The notes beneath the pieces were generated by a model that did not search any database, had not been told where the DNA came from, and worked only from the letters and a program-made list of their open reading frames with translations. DNA of 64,000 nt from Ophiura sarsii (taxonomy: Eukaryota; Echinodermata; Ophiuroidea; Amphilepidida; Ophiuridae), in contig CM069446.1 in NCBI GenBank assembly GCA_035610835.1, positions 75,129,062 through 75,193,061 on the forward strand. The letters run 5' to 3'. The position numbers and the translations under genes were made by a program. This document shows, piece after piece, positions 13,471 to 25,324 of this stretch; the first letter of the stretch is position 1; every line of letters starts with the position of its first letter.

Positions 13471-15039
13471 TTAATGACCATGTGATAGTTGAATTTCGCC
13501 CAAACAATGGTGGACCACGGCTACCTTTGATTTCTACGTCTAAGCTAGAATCAATTTAGGTCCTTTAAAGTAACTTTCTTTTATTTTTTTACCAAACAGG
13601 CTAAATAGACATTTGGATGAATCTTTTTGGCACAATTTAATACCAACCATGACACCTAACAACAAAGATAAACCATGATTAGCACAATTTATAGAAAATT
13701 AGTCACTTTTCAAAAGGCACATTTTCACAACACTACGCGGGAAAAAATATCAATTGTTAACAAGCACATACATGTAAGCCGTATCGGTCCCGTGTTGATT
13801 GCTGCGCATTTCCCCTCAATGCGCGGGCTAATTCAAATTCAAAGTGTCATGCATGGGTGAAGGATATGAATGTAAATGGATTTTTATTGAAAAGAGAACA
13901 TGGACCGATTAATCAATTTTTTTAGTCGTACAAGATCTTCATTTTTATCATATCGGTACAATTAATTTGAACAATTTGAGTTGACAGAGTCAACAGCATT
14001 TTATGTTACATCAATCTGAAACAAGAGAAATTGATGATATAATTACTGACTGATGTGTAAATGTGTGTTATTTAAAATGCTTCATTGATATCTACAGCTA
14101 ACCCAAACCAAACCAAGGTGTATCCCTAAAGCTTGGTAAAATTCCAATGGTAATCATCATGTTCGTTTTTAAGCAATTTTTAACATGTTTTTTAAAGGAA
14201 ATTTACACAGCGGTCTTTGGAGAATATTAATTATTTTAAACACATTTTGCCCGTCTGGTCCGAAATGTGCAAGCCATATTTGTGTATAAAAAGGTTGCGC
14301 AACAATATACCCTTTCCATTTGACCATTTCCAAAATAAAAAATGGAGATTACAATTCTCACAATTTAACGAAACGTGTCACTGAAAAATTCGGAGAGCAA
14401 TCTTCCTGTGAGATTTGGCATTAATGTGCACTACGCGCGTACAATACATCATTGCGTGTAAATGCTGCATCATACGATAGGCGGTATGAGATCGCGATGG
14501 TGATTTTAATCCATATAAAAAAATATATAACTCATTTTATCTTTAAAGGGGGGTGTGGTCTTTGATCTCTGAACCAATATCTAGAACCCCGAGTTATATT
14601 TATAGATTAATGCCTTGTACATCTCACTTTACATGTATATTATATCAAAATAATATGATTAACAGGGGCAATATAGGCCCATTTAGTAACGTTAGTCACA
14701 ATTTTTTCTCAGTTTATAAGGGGTGCCTTTCTTGGGTCTTCTGAACCCTTTAATCACCCCAGAGCAGCCCTAGTTGCGCATCATTATGTATATTAGACAC
14801 TGTCTCCTTGTTGTTCTATATAATTTGAGCAATTTGTTTTTAGCTTTTTCTCATTTTGAGGACATTTTGAATAAGTTTTTTTTTTTTTTAAAGAAAAAAG
14901 GTACTTTTTCAAAATCCTCTTGAACTCGTTTCTTAATTTCCTTGCATTCACTTCGCTATCAATAGGATTGGGAAAAGTAATTCATATCATACTTGAAAGT
15001 TCTTTTTAACCAGGAATATATTTGATTGTGATGTACCCA
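13471..15039. other. Intergenic, no gene seen
   Basis: AT-rich sequence with no supported gene, repeat array or recognisable element terminus. Confidence 0.55.
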
Positions 15040-15655
15040 TTTCTTTACACTTGTTATGAAACAGACCTTGTTCAGAAGAGACGCCTGTTTTACTGGTATT
15101 TAAGGTGAAATACGCATTTAGGGTGTGTCTTGAAAATCAGAGTATTACTTATATTTGAGTTACCCCCTCCCCTTCCCCCGGTGATGGCCTAATACTAATA
15201 TCCCATCGTCAGATATGCGGTGGCAAGAAAATAAATACAAATACATCAAAAATAAATTACCAATTACCTTTAAAACCTCTAAATTCATGCGTATGTCAAC
15301 ATGAGCCAAAAAAGCACCTAAAAAGCACCCAAAGTAGCCCAAAAAGCACTCAAAAATGCCATAGTATGACTGTTAATTTTTATTTTTGAGATTTACTTAT
15401 CACATATTTCTAATTATACCATAAGAGGTGGTGTGCAAATGTTTTACATGCCAAGTACTCCCATTCTATCAACTTCAATACCATCAAAAATTCAAAACAA
15501 GATGGCCGCCAAAAGTAGCCCAAAAAGCGCCCAAGACACCACTTAAAAAATTCCCACCCAGAATGTTTGAAATCTACACAAGATTTTGATCAAAATATGA
15601 AATTTGTGGAGATTGTTTATAAAATGCCCGAATGTTTACATAAGCCTATGTACTA
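15040..15655 (-). repeat. Repeat block, inverted partial copy 3
   Basis: Reverse complement of the start of the 3222 and 11440 blocks, from ACATAGGCTTATG (at the right end here) through AAGTGGTGTCTTGGGCGC to the GTATTTAAGGTGAAATA segment. It lacks the later part and the satellite. Confidence 0.8.
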
Positions 15656-18600
15656 TAGGTTCTATTATTTCATTTCTGCTATGTGAATACATGGGGAAAT
15701 ATCCCGGGGGGGGGGGGGCTCTCACATTGATATGGTATACGTACATGTGCCTGCCTTTGTGCTTTTTCGCAAAAATTGGTATAGCGATGGGGTGTTTTTA
15801 TCACAGACCAAATATGAACATCACCATAGCATAAGTTTGCAAGAGAATCTCTCTCAAGAGCAGGACTCATTCTTGTAAATAGGATGTGTAGCTGTCATAA
15901 GAATGTAAATTTAAGAGTTTGTTCGGAGGTCATGGGTCAACATTTGAGGTCTGGGGCTCCTATATCCGTTTGATATGTTTTGAATGTAATTGTTGCTTTA
16001 CAATACGTTGATTGCGAATAATATAATATTGATTAAATTAGTTTACGAGATTTCTCATAAATGCGATACAGGGTGTGTCAAATAAATAGGACTCTGTTTC
16101 ATGACGGTTTTATACTTGTAAAAACCACTGATAAAAGATAAATAAGACCGCTAGCACAATTTGTGTAAACCATGTCATGTACTAGTCTGTACAATGGGAT
16201 TATCACATACAAACCAACAAATGACATGGTTTACATTTAAATACTTTGCATTCATAAACATTGTAAATCATCTATTAATAACATCGGCAAATATTAGTTT
16301 TATTGGTATTCCTATTAATTCTGGCACAAATTAATAATAGCTACATAATCCACAAATTTGATGCATTAATATGTCTGTGAAATGTTCAATGTTGCTCAAT
16401 ATTCTCATAGACATAATATAGGAAAGCACCAATCATGTCAATAGTACGTTGATACCAATCATAGACAGAGAAGGGCATTTAAAACCATTCATAGGCAGGT
16501 GAATGGGGACTTGTATTAGTCAACTTCTATATCTGCCATAAGCATGATAAAACATAGAATTTAGTCCCATTCAGCCTATTTTTGTAATCCTGCAATTTCA
16601 CGTTACCACGTTACGTTACTCTACCTTTACTGTGTGAATTACCATTGTATATACTACAAAATGGCTTGACTTGGCTAATTGGTCATACTTTCCTTAATTG
16701 GTGATGGATGGTAATCTCTCATCTGTTTAAATTGGTGATGGCCATTTTCCTGTGTGTATAAACATATTCAAAACTCACCCAAATTTCACCGATTTTCACC
16801 AACTAAAAAATAAGTTAATTGACATTTTGTTCAGCTTTCATTTTACGCACGCGTAGTATCATGTTATCGGGTAAGGTGGTATTTTTATCCCGGGGAAACC
16901 CCTCTTAGCTCGATCGGTACAGATCGGCCCTCTCTCGGCAAAAACTGGCAAACATTTCGGAAATGTTCGACTAAGGCTACCGGCTGAAAGCTTTTTGTGT
17001 GGGTTTTTTATGATTTCTTTTGGTGAATTTCTACCATTTTTGACGAAGATAAAAAATCGAAACAAAAATTGTCTGTTGGGGCGTTAGAACATGTTTTCCG
17101 GGCCCCAAAGGACTACGTTCGCATCCCTAAAGTCACTGTTGATTTTAAATGCGAATGCGGACGCTTCTTTTATATGCGCCTATATCGATTATAGAAAAAA
17201 TCTTTCAGTTCCAACAACCTTTCAGTACAATATCTCGTCTCTTCAATTCCGTATTACGGCAATAAAAGAAAATTGAGGATCCAGAAACCTCCAATTTTAA
17301 ACATCATTATTATATGATTATTCATGGTATGCTTTATTGTCATAAAAATGCAGGAAATACAAAAATATACATTAAAAACACTAAAAGTTATGAACATGAC
17401 ATTTGTTTGCACACAGTTCCACTTTGAAGAAAAAAAGCAGTTACAGATGTCACATGAGACATGCAATGACAACTTTATGAAGCATTTATCATTTTTGACG
17501 GGTTTTATTTCGATAATGGCAATTTTTGTTAATGGAACACATCCTGGCTCGATCATGCAGATTTGTTTAAGAAGAAAATTTACATTTATGATATTAACAT
17601 GATTAGCAAATGTACATGCTCAGAAATGAAATATAATGAAAAGAAAATTTCAAGCTTTATCCTGACATAGAACCCCAATTTTAATGGGATACAAGGTGGA
17701 TTGGATCAGTTGGGCACAAGACAGTGCCACGTGACATGGTCCGCCATCATCGTTAAAATGGAGAGGAAAACTCCCCATCAATTACCATGATTACGGATTT
17801 TTGTTTCTTTGGCAATTTGATAATTTGTGAGAAAGATGACGATAATATTTATCGGTGGGTGGTATCGATCGTTGTAGGGAGGCCATTCTCTGCAGTTTGA
17901 TACCTCATTCAAAAAAATCGAATGGAAACGTTTAAAGTTATGGCGTTTTCAATGACCACGCATAACAACAGCAAAGTTGCAGAAATGGTTTTCTATGGGA
18001 TATCATTAATTTGTGTGTGATCACTGTCATAACTGTGTGCTATCTAAACCAGCCACCTAGGTATCTGGATGAATGTGTCTGGAGTGATTGTGGTATAAAT
18101 GGTGTGTTAGCTGTGAAGATTAAACGTCTTTTGCTGATTAGCTGTGAGTCTTTACACACACATTTTCACTGCGTTACTGTTATCACATATAAATCAATGT
18201 TATCCCGTAGAAAACAAATTCTAGTGCAACTCTGCTGTTGTTATTGAAATCGCCATAACTTATTTAATGTATATCTCAGATGTTAGGGACCGATTATCTA
18301 TTTTGAATAAGCCAACATCAAAGCACCTGGTCAGGGACTTTGTGTGTATATATTTACTGTTGCATATAAATATATCAACCATAAAAAGTATATTTAACAT
18401 GATCTAAACTCATCTTCATAAATGGCCCATACTCTCTGTGAATTTTCAATCAGTCACTCAAGGAGGTGGCTTCAAAGATATCACATGTAAAAATACTAGT
18501 ACCCTAAAGTTACAAATGTTTTGGCATGCCATAAGGCAAGGATATCAAGTTGCAACATAGGTCGTACTGTTCAAAATAAAGCAGTATGCCCATACCATTA

Positions 18601-19090
18601 CAATAACCTTCATTTTGGACCATTTGCCCCGTGGACCAGTTGCCCTAAATTCCCTTAGGGTTTTACGTCACAAATGGTTTCCCTATGCGTTTACATGTAA
18701 AATGGTGGTTACAAAAAGCCTATTTCCTTGCTTATAAAGCGACTGGATTTCTCAATTTGACATTTTCCTTAAAATTCATGATATCTTTGATAATTTAATC
18801 AAAACAATTATATATGATATCCCCAAAAGTTCCGAGAAATTAGCCCCTAGAGTTGGACAACTGGTGTAGCGCCCTCATTTATCAGAAAAAGTTGAGAAAT
18901 GTTACCACAACATTTACAATCAAAATGCATCCAAAAAACCTACAAAATGCATTGAAAATATTTCTTTTTACACTGTGGTATTAGGTAATAGTCCTAAAAT
19001 CAAGATTTAACTACAACTTTAATTATTTAGGAGCAATAAGTACAATTTCTGATAAATTCTATAATCAAGGACTGACATTAATTACTGGTG
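15656..19090. other. Intergenic, no gene seen
   Basis: No coding region is supported. Small items only: 13 G at 15706-15718, and a short inverted repeat GTAAACCATGTCAT near 16165 with its complement near 16218. The open frames present are short and lack recognisable domains. Confidence 0.5.
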
Positions 19091-19204
19091 TTGAATCTTA
19101 GGTGTAACCCGGTCTCACAGAAACACTTCTGGTCTCTGTCTCCCCATTTCTCATCTCAGTCTTTCTTGTTATTTGAAATCCTGTACACGTGCTAGGTTAG
19201 CATA

Positions 19205-19597
19205 CGAGGGGGTATCAAAAAGTTCTTGACATCACCAAGTTTTGACAGAACGGGGTCAAAGGTCATTACAAACCAGCTTGGTGACAATAATCTTATGGGT
19301 AACATGGGTTTTACACAGATTGACCTATAATGACCCCTACATGTCATTTGACCTCTTTCTGTCAACCCCTTAAACCATTTATTGCTGTTTTGGGAATAAC
19401 GCAATATGAGGATCAATCAATGGCGGTCAATCTGAAGATCTCTACAATGGCAGTCTGTGGACAGGTAATAAAAAGTGGGAGAAATGTGTGACTTTGCACA
19501 ATGAATTTTTAAAGATGTCTGAAGGGTTACCTAAAAAAAAAAGGTTTCTGGCTCCTTTACATCTTGGTGATGTCAAAACCTTTTTGATACCCCCTCG
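19205..19597. mobile_element. Mariner-like MITE, TA duplicated
   Basis: 393-bp element with inverted termini CGAGGGGGTATCAAAAAG (left) and the complement at 19580-19597; similarity continues inward past GACATCACCAAG. TA flanks it at 19203-19204 and 19598-19599. Gene B has the uninterrupted site (GGCGTATACGAC, TA at 30783-30784), which proves insertion. There is no transposase ORF. TA duplication and the CGAGGGxxTxTCAAAAAGT-type terminus fit the Tc1/mariner superfamily. Confidence 0.9.
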
Positions 19598-19713
19598 TAT
19601 ACGACTTCATTTGATGAATTTACATGAACCGGAGACAGCTGATCACGCTGGTCGGGCGTGCTGGCTGCAACTTCTGGTGCACCCACATTCGCGTCTTCAC
19701 CCGTGAAATCTAA

Positions 19714-20058
19714 GGGACGCACCATTTGATTTTGTTTGGGGTGGGGGGCATGGAAGTTGGGGTCGGGCGGATTTTTTTTCGCAGCCGAAGTCCGCAATAT
19801 TTTTTTTATTCGCCGGCGGCAAGTGTTTTTTTTTTGCAAAGGCGGCAATTTTTATTTTGTTAAGGTTTTACTGTTTTGCTTTACATTGAGTTGGGCGAGT
19901 AAGATTTTCGGGTTTTTTTAGTTTTTTTACTCAGCAGTGGTTGAACAATTTTTGTTCCTGGTTGGTGGGCAAAGTTGTTTTTTTCCTGGATAGTGGGCAA
20001 CTTTTTTTAAAAACTTCCATGCCCCCCCCCCCCCCCCGAGTATCTAATGGTGCGTCCC
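19714..20058. mobile_element. PIF/Harbinger-like MITE, TAA duplicated
   Basis: 345-bp element with 12-bp inverted termini GGGACGCACCAT, flanked by TAA at 19711-19713 and 20059-20061. Gene B has one TAA at the matching place (30896-30898). A 3-bp TTA/TAA duplication with GGG-starting ends is typical of PIF/Harbinger. It contains a run of 16 C (20022-20037) and no transposase. Confidence 0.85.
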
Positions 20059-20122
20059 TAAGTAGACATGGTGAGCAATCGAATTCGGCTCTTGAACAGC
20101 AGGGATGGGCAAAATACCTGTA

Positions 20123-20960
20123 GGGGAGAACGGGGTAAGTTGAGCCACTGGGTAAGTTGAGCCACCCCCTGTATTAGGGAAACTATTGACATTCCTAATT
20201 TTACACTGCCCTCTATTGTTAGATGAAATCACTCAAACCTCTCTGGTGACAACCTTGCATCGTGTGCACACATGGTAAGAAAATTGAGCTAGAAAGTTGA
20301 TTTTGGACACATCTGAGTAAATTTTTGAAAAAAATGGTTTACGTGGTTTTTTTCTTAGAAGTGCATAGATTGTATTAGTGCAACTTTGTGTGCTAAAAGG
20401 GTGACATGTGCACTTAAATTTAGTAACATGTTGAAAATGTCATTAAGCTTCAGTAGGGAAGGGGGGGTATTTTTTCATAAGTTGACCGTCGCGGGGTAAG
20501 ATGAGCCATTTTTCACGGGGTAAGTTGAGCATAGGAAAAAGCCATGATAAAATAAAATTTGTCAAAATTTAGTACGAAAATTGTGGGGAAGTGTTTTAAA
20601 ATTCCAGTTTGGATCAAAGTATTAACAATTATGAGTATATTTCACTTTTACCATGAATAAACCAAAATTTCTGAAACTTATTTTCTGATTTCAAATGTCC
20701 CATTGATTATTGTGGTGGCTCAACTTGCCCACACTGGTGGCTCAACTTACCCATGGTCCGGGGCAAGTTGAGCCACTTTACCAATTTTTTTCAAGCATCT
20801 CCCATGAATAAACAATAGCAATTGGTTCAATTATTATGTTATACTAAGTAAGTCAACACTCTAAAGTTTTACTTGCAACACTAAGTTTGAAGGTCTGTCT
20901 TTTAATATCTGCACAATAGGGCAAAATGTGAAAAATGGCTCATCTTACCCCGTTCTCCCC
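20123..20960. mobile_element. MITE with GGGGAGAACGGGG termini, TA duplicated
   Basis: 838-bp element, inverted termini GGGGAGAACGGGGTAAG, flanked by TA at 20121-20122 and 20961-20962. Gene B lacks it at the corresponding position (30964-30965). Subterminal GTAAGTTGAGCCA words recur inside in both orientations (20150s, 20510s, 20710-20775). No transposase is seen; TA duplication suggests a Tc1/mariner-type mobiliser, but the superfamily is inferred only from that. Its minus strand supplies the last 19 codons and the stop of gene A as it now reads. Confidence 0.88.
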
Positions 20961-22386
20961 TACGACTTTCTGGTATTTCTTCGTAATATTTGTCCGGTAT
21001 CTCCTCGTAGGTATCCCCAGGTAACTCTTCGACGTCTTCGTAATCTCCAGAGTCGTTTTTGGATGCGTTCATTGTTTTGTGAGATACAGATTTGACCACG
21101 TAATCAGTTTCCTCAGCTTGCAATGAAACTATCCCAACATTTGTACATTGGTCGCCGTCTGTTTCGTGGTTATTTGGTGATCGAGATGTAGGTAGCAGAT
21201 CTTGATACAACTTGGCACTCTTATCTACGAGTGTATTCTTAAGACTTGTATAGTTTTCTCCTTCAGCTGATGAATGCCCGCCATGATTATCAATAGACAT
21301 GTGTGCATTATCGGGAACTACATCTGATTCCAGTTCTACTGCAGGGTTGTCATGACTGTGATCTTCTACGACTATTTTCCCATTGTTATGCCCGGCTTCG
21401 AGTGACACGTTTTCCGTGCGTGAATCATCTTTGTTATATTTAGTAATAGCTAATGTACATCGTCCTGACTTGACAAAAAATATAACTATTATTATAACAC
21501 TTCCGATGAAGATAATAAATACTACTACTATTGCGACAATAATACTAATCCAATCTGTAAAAGTTGCCAGTTTACTCTCCTTGGTCATTGCTGCTGTTGT
21601 CCAACTTTCTGCTGTTTGTGGTATAATTGTTTCTGATGAAATTGTCTGCGCTAGTGTTGTTATTCGTTCGTCTTTCACCGTTAAAGGACCAATGTTGCAG
21701 AATTCTTTGTTCGATGGGAAATACAGGTTATCTCTTGAGCAAGTGAAGATAACTCCGTTATGTGTAGAATATAATGTTACAGTTATCTCGAACATCACAT
21801 TACTTGGTGAAATTTGATGTGTTTTAGCATTTGGTAGGTCAACGCTCTTGTCATTACTCCACTGTAAATGTAATATTGGGTTACCAGCATCAGATGAACA
21901 TCGCAGTGTTATTTCATCACCATCGTACAATGTTAGATCTGCTAGGCTTGGTAATGTTTCACATACAGGATGGCCCAATGCGGGAAAGAGGACATTTATT
22001 GTTATAGTAAGTTGTTGTACAACCGTAAAACCCCTTCCTGCTACACATTGGTAGTTACCAGCATCAAATCTACTGATATCATCGTTAGTAAACGCCAATA
22101 TGTTGTTATCCCACTCGACATGCTCACTCGATGCATTTGTTTCAGTGGCTAGTTGGACAAATCCTTCACTGGTCAGGTCATTTATGAACAGCGAGTCTGA
22201 AATATCATTAAATTCATTACTGACCTGACAGACAAATCTAACGGCATCTCCTTCTACGATCTGAGGTCTGCCTTGAACTTGTTGTGCATAAAAAGAAACT
22301 ATGATATCTACCTGACAATTAACATTGTCGCCAAATAGCAAGAGAATAGTAGTAGCAGCCATAAATGAAATCGATGAAAACTCCAT
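20902..22386 (-). CDS. Ig receptor A: two Ig domains, TM, tyrosine-rich tail
   Basis: 494-residue type I membrane protein. Residues 1-24 form a signal peptide. Ig domain 1 has Cys53 and Cys114 in DAGNYQC; Ig domain 2 has Cys163 and Cys216, with an additional Cys142/Cys230 pair. A transmembrane helix spans about 279-305. The tail holds Y379 (YTSL), Y394 (YQDL), Y449 (YEDV), Y460 (YEEI) and Y468 (YEEI). YEDV and YEEI are seven residues apart, the ITAM spacing; pYEEI is the classic Src-family SH2 ligand. Such tails recruit SH2 kinases and phosphatases in known immune receptors; that role here is inferred. The start is supported by a splice acceptor ending three bases before the ATG, shared with gene C. 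The whole protein is in one exon. Residues 476-494 and the stop come from the inserted element at 20123-20960, replacing the tail that gene B keeps. Ligand unknown. Confidence 0.88.
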   Translation of the reverse strand: MEFSSISFMAATTILLLFGDNVNCQVDIIVSFYAQQVQGRPQIVEGDAVRFVCQVSNEFNDISDSLFINDLTSEGFVQLATETNASSEHVEWDNNILAFTNDDISRFDAGNYQCVAGRGFTVVQQLTITINVLFPALGHPVCETLPSLADLTLYDGDEITLRCSSDAGNPILHLQWSNDKSVDLPNAKTHQISPSNVMFEITVTLYSTHNGVIFTCSRDNLYFPSNKEFCNIGPLTVKDERITTLAQTISSETIIPQTAESWTTAAMTKESKLATFTDWISIIVAIVVVFIIFIGSVIIIVIFFVKSGRCTLAITKYNKDDSRTENVSLEAGHNNGKIVVEDHSHDNPAVELESDVVPDNAHMSIDNHGGHSSAEGENYTSLKNTLVDKSAKLYQDLLPTSRSPNNHETDGDQCTNVGIVSLQAEETDYVVKSVSHKTMNASKNDSGDYEDVEELPGDTYEEIPDKYYEEIPESRRGERGKMSHFSHFALLCRY

Positions 22387-22389
22387 TTT

Positions 22390-22408
22390 CTGTAATTAAA
22401 AATATCAA
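22390..22408 (-). other. Splice acceptor before gene A ATG
   Basis: On the minus strand TTTTTAATTACAG precedes AAAATGG. Gene C has the same CAG then AAAATGGAG arrangement with a better pyrimidine tract, so the coding exon follows an intron in the 5' UTR. The upstream exon was not found. Confidence 0.75.
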
Positions 22409-22610
22409 TACAATAATCTTTGAAACAAATTAAACATCACGACGAATTGGCCAAAATTGTGGAAATGTTGGTAATGAATACTAACTAGTTACCCAGAGGG
22501 TGAGTCACAAAGAACACGTGCCCTCTTTTGTATAGCGAAAGCGCCATAGAAAATGTAGGCCTGCAAATCTAAAAACCAATGATAGTGCTCTGATGAAATT
22601 GGATAGTGCT

Positions 22611-23335
22611 CTGATGAATTGATGAATTGATGAATTGATGAATTGATGAATTGATGAATTGATGAATTGATAAATTGATAAATTGATAAATTGATAAATT
22701 GATAAATTGATGAATTGATGAATTGATGAATTGATGAATTGATGAATTGATGAATTGATGAATTGATGAATTGATGAATTGATGAATTGATGAATTGATG
22801 AATTGATGAATTGATGAATTGATGAATTGATGAATTGATGAATTGATGAATTGATGAATTGATGAATTGATGAATTGATGAATTGATGAATTGATGAATT
22901 GATGAATTGATGAATTGATGAATTGATGAATTGATGAATTGATGAATTGATGAATTGATGAATTGATGAATTGATGAATTGATGAATTGATGAATTGATG
23001 AATTGATGAATTGATGAATTGATGAATGAATTGATGAATTGATGAATTGATGAATGAATTGATGAATTGATGAATTGATGAATGAATTGATGAATTGATG
23101 AATTGATGAATTGATGAATTGATGAATTGATGAATTGATGAATTGATGAATTGATGAATTGATGAATTGATGAATTGATGAATTGATGAATTGATGAATT
23201 GATGAATTGATGAATTGATGAACTGATTGATTGATTAATTGATTAATTGATTAATTGAATAATTGATTAATTGGTTGGTTTGTTGGTTGGTTGGTTGGTT
23301 GGTTAGTTGGTTGGATGGTGGGTGGGTTGGTAGGT
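22611..23335. repeat. (TGAATTGA)n 8-bp array with mixed tail
   Basis: About 610 bases of an 8-bp unit with a local TAAATTGA variant block (about 22668-22710) and three 4-base slips near 23025-23085. From 23225 it drifts into TTAATTGA and then GGTT-type repeats ending near 23335. It lies 5' of gene A, within its presumed 5' intron or promoter region. Confidence 0.97.
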
Positions 23336-23706
23336 ACGTCAGCCTAGCAGTGCTTTTTAACCCTTATTTTAAACTAAACCTAAGTCGCACTCGAAGTGAA
23401 GCAATATTTATATTGTCTTTATATTACTGCAACAAATAACGTTGCATCTTGATTTCAACACTCAGATTACGTACGACCTTTCCTCAAACGAAGTTGATGA
23501 GAATTAGCCTAATTGGTTAATATTTACGTTTATCACAACAACTTTGATTAATGGGTGAAATAAGCGATCGGGTAATTTCCCCGTTCACACAACTGAACTC
23601 AATTAAATTATATTAAATGGTACTACCAGAGTTACGTTACTCCTCGATAATAAAATATAATCGTTTTGTATTTTACGATTGTTCATTAATATTACAGGTT
23701 GTTACG

Positions 23707-23734
23707 GTTAGTTAGTTAGTTAGTTCGTTAGTTC

Positions 23735-23779
<45 letters not shown>

Positions 23780-23916
23780 GGTTTGTTAGTTTGTTAGTTT
23801 GTTAGTTTGTTAGTTTGTTAGTTTGTTAGTTTGTTAGTTAGTTAGTTAGTTAGTTTGTTAGTTTGTTAGTTTGTTAGTTTGTTAGTTTGTTAGTTAGTTA
23901 GTTAGTTAGTTAGTTT
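23707..23916. repeat. (GTTA)n / (GTTTGTTA)n microsatellite
   Basis: Tetranucleotide GTTA runs alternate with 8-bp GTTTGTTA runs in at least two cycles, about 210 bases in all. Confidence 0.95.
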
Positions 23917-25324
23917 AGCTCAATGTTATCAGTATTACCCGTGACATCTGAACAAGTCGTACAAGCTGAAACTTGACCCGGTTACAAAGTCAATCGATAG
24001 CACAAGTTGAAAAACCCAGAATGTCACAATCCGCGTTCATGTATCATAATTCATGCATTAACTAGCTATCAGTATTCAAGTTCTCAACATCAATACTTCC
24101 CCGTGTAGGTAGTATGGTGACGTAAGGGAAATTATATGATATACAAATAGGAATGCAACTCATAATACAAATGGTATTGTTTAAGTTCAACTTTGGCATC
24201 GGGATCAGGAAACAATACAAGTTTGGCATTGACACGCGTACCTGACGTATTCCGCTATTCAGTGTGATTTCCTTCCATGACTGATGAAAATGTATTCAGA
24301 CCTATAATAAATTATACATCAATGTATTTGGAAACTGCTGATCTGTAACAATAATTATTATTCACTTTTGACTTCATAGAATTTCGGTGTTAAAAGTACC
24401 ATTTACTCCTGTTAAGTAAGACATGCGATACATAGGTTCTAACAAAGAGGTACTTCTATCAGCATTCTTTTTAATTACTTTTATATCAACATTTCAAATA
24501 CAAAATACATCCAGAAGGCACCAATCGCCTATAGCTGCCAGGTGTTGTATACAAGGTGGTACACATGTAATTCCATTGCTATAAACTATATGTAACTCAA
24601 AGCAGATGTTATAGCTCTGGCGTTTTGCATTGACACATTGTGATGTAAAAGAAGAAGAAAAAAAAAATGGCTGCTCTATTATACATGCTTCGTTCATCTA
24701 GGTCTGTGCAGTGGCGTAGCTAGGGGGAGGGGGGTTGTCTGGGGCGTGCCTCCCCCTTCCCCCGTATTGATATCCGTCGGTTGAGAAAGAGCCCTCGCAA
24801 CACATGCATCATGGAGAAGAATCTCGGGACACACGAATAGGCCTAAATGCTTTTTTATGCTGCGTCAAACATTTTGAATACGTTTTAACTGCACAGTGTC
24901 AGATGAACCACATTGGAGTGACTGTGTAACAAAATCAAACCAGGTAAAAAAGGAATCGTATTCAGATTTAACATTTTTATAATGTCCCGACATAATATTT
25001 TGACTTTACTTAGTTTGGTGTATGTATAATAATGGAGTATCAACCGTGTTTGTTTGTTGTTGTTGTAGTTGTTTTTGAGGGGGATGGGAAGGGGGCTTCG
25101 TGGGGTTCAATAATATTACAATTTACCAAGTTTTATGGTCCATGTATATATTATAAAAATGAAGTAAATTGATTCCTTGCCCAACTCCTTGCATTGTTTA
25201 AGTGTGTGTGTACATCCACTAACCTGTGTCATATTTCAAATAATTTTAATATTGTTTGAGAGCACTTAACTCTATAGAACTCATCTTCGGCCAGAAAATC
25301 ATTGTACAATGTGTATAACTTAAT
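23917..25324. other. Intergenic; region paralogous to 5' flank of gene C
   Basis: No gene. About 24255-24350 aligns with 56690-56745 joined to 60098-60130, that is, the 5' flank of gene C without the Helitron. At 24712 a hAT-like end CAGTGGCGTAGCTAGGG occurs, as at 47049; no matching right end was found. Confidence 0.6.

Larger units (their letters stand above)
19100..20122 (-). pseudogene. Displaced C-terminal tail and 3' UTR of Ig receptor gene A
   Basis: Read on the minus strand, pieces at about 20061-20120, 19598-19712 and 19150-19204 match, in order and in frame, the end of gene B's tail and its 3' UTR (30690-30960). The pieces encode GILPIPAVQEPNS...HHVYL, then DFTGEDANVG...SSNEVVY, then ANLARVQDFK and a stop. 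None has a frameshift or premature stop of its own. They are separated from each other and from gene A by three elements (20123-20960, 19714-20058 and 19205-19597). Unless splicing removes the elements, this tail is not translated. The last tyrosine context, VVYANL, matches the ITIM consensus and is split by the mariner-like insertion just after the tyrosine. Confidence 0.85.

Noticed and set aside
16859..17602. Short ORFs of 60-100 codons
   Set aside because: No domains, start context or conservation evidence; consistent with chance.
21383..22152. Plus-strand ORFs across receptor A (and likewise across B and C)
   Set aside because: Antisense shadows; the minus strand carries the signal peptide, Ig cysteines and TM helix.
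22611..23225. Centromeric or telomeric repeat
   Set aside because: The 8-bp TGAATTGA unit is a local microsatellite of about 610 bases; it is not a TTAGGG-type telomere and there is no long monomer.
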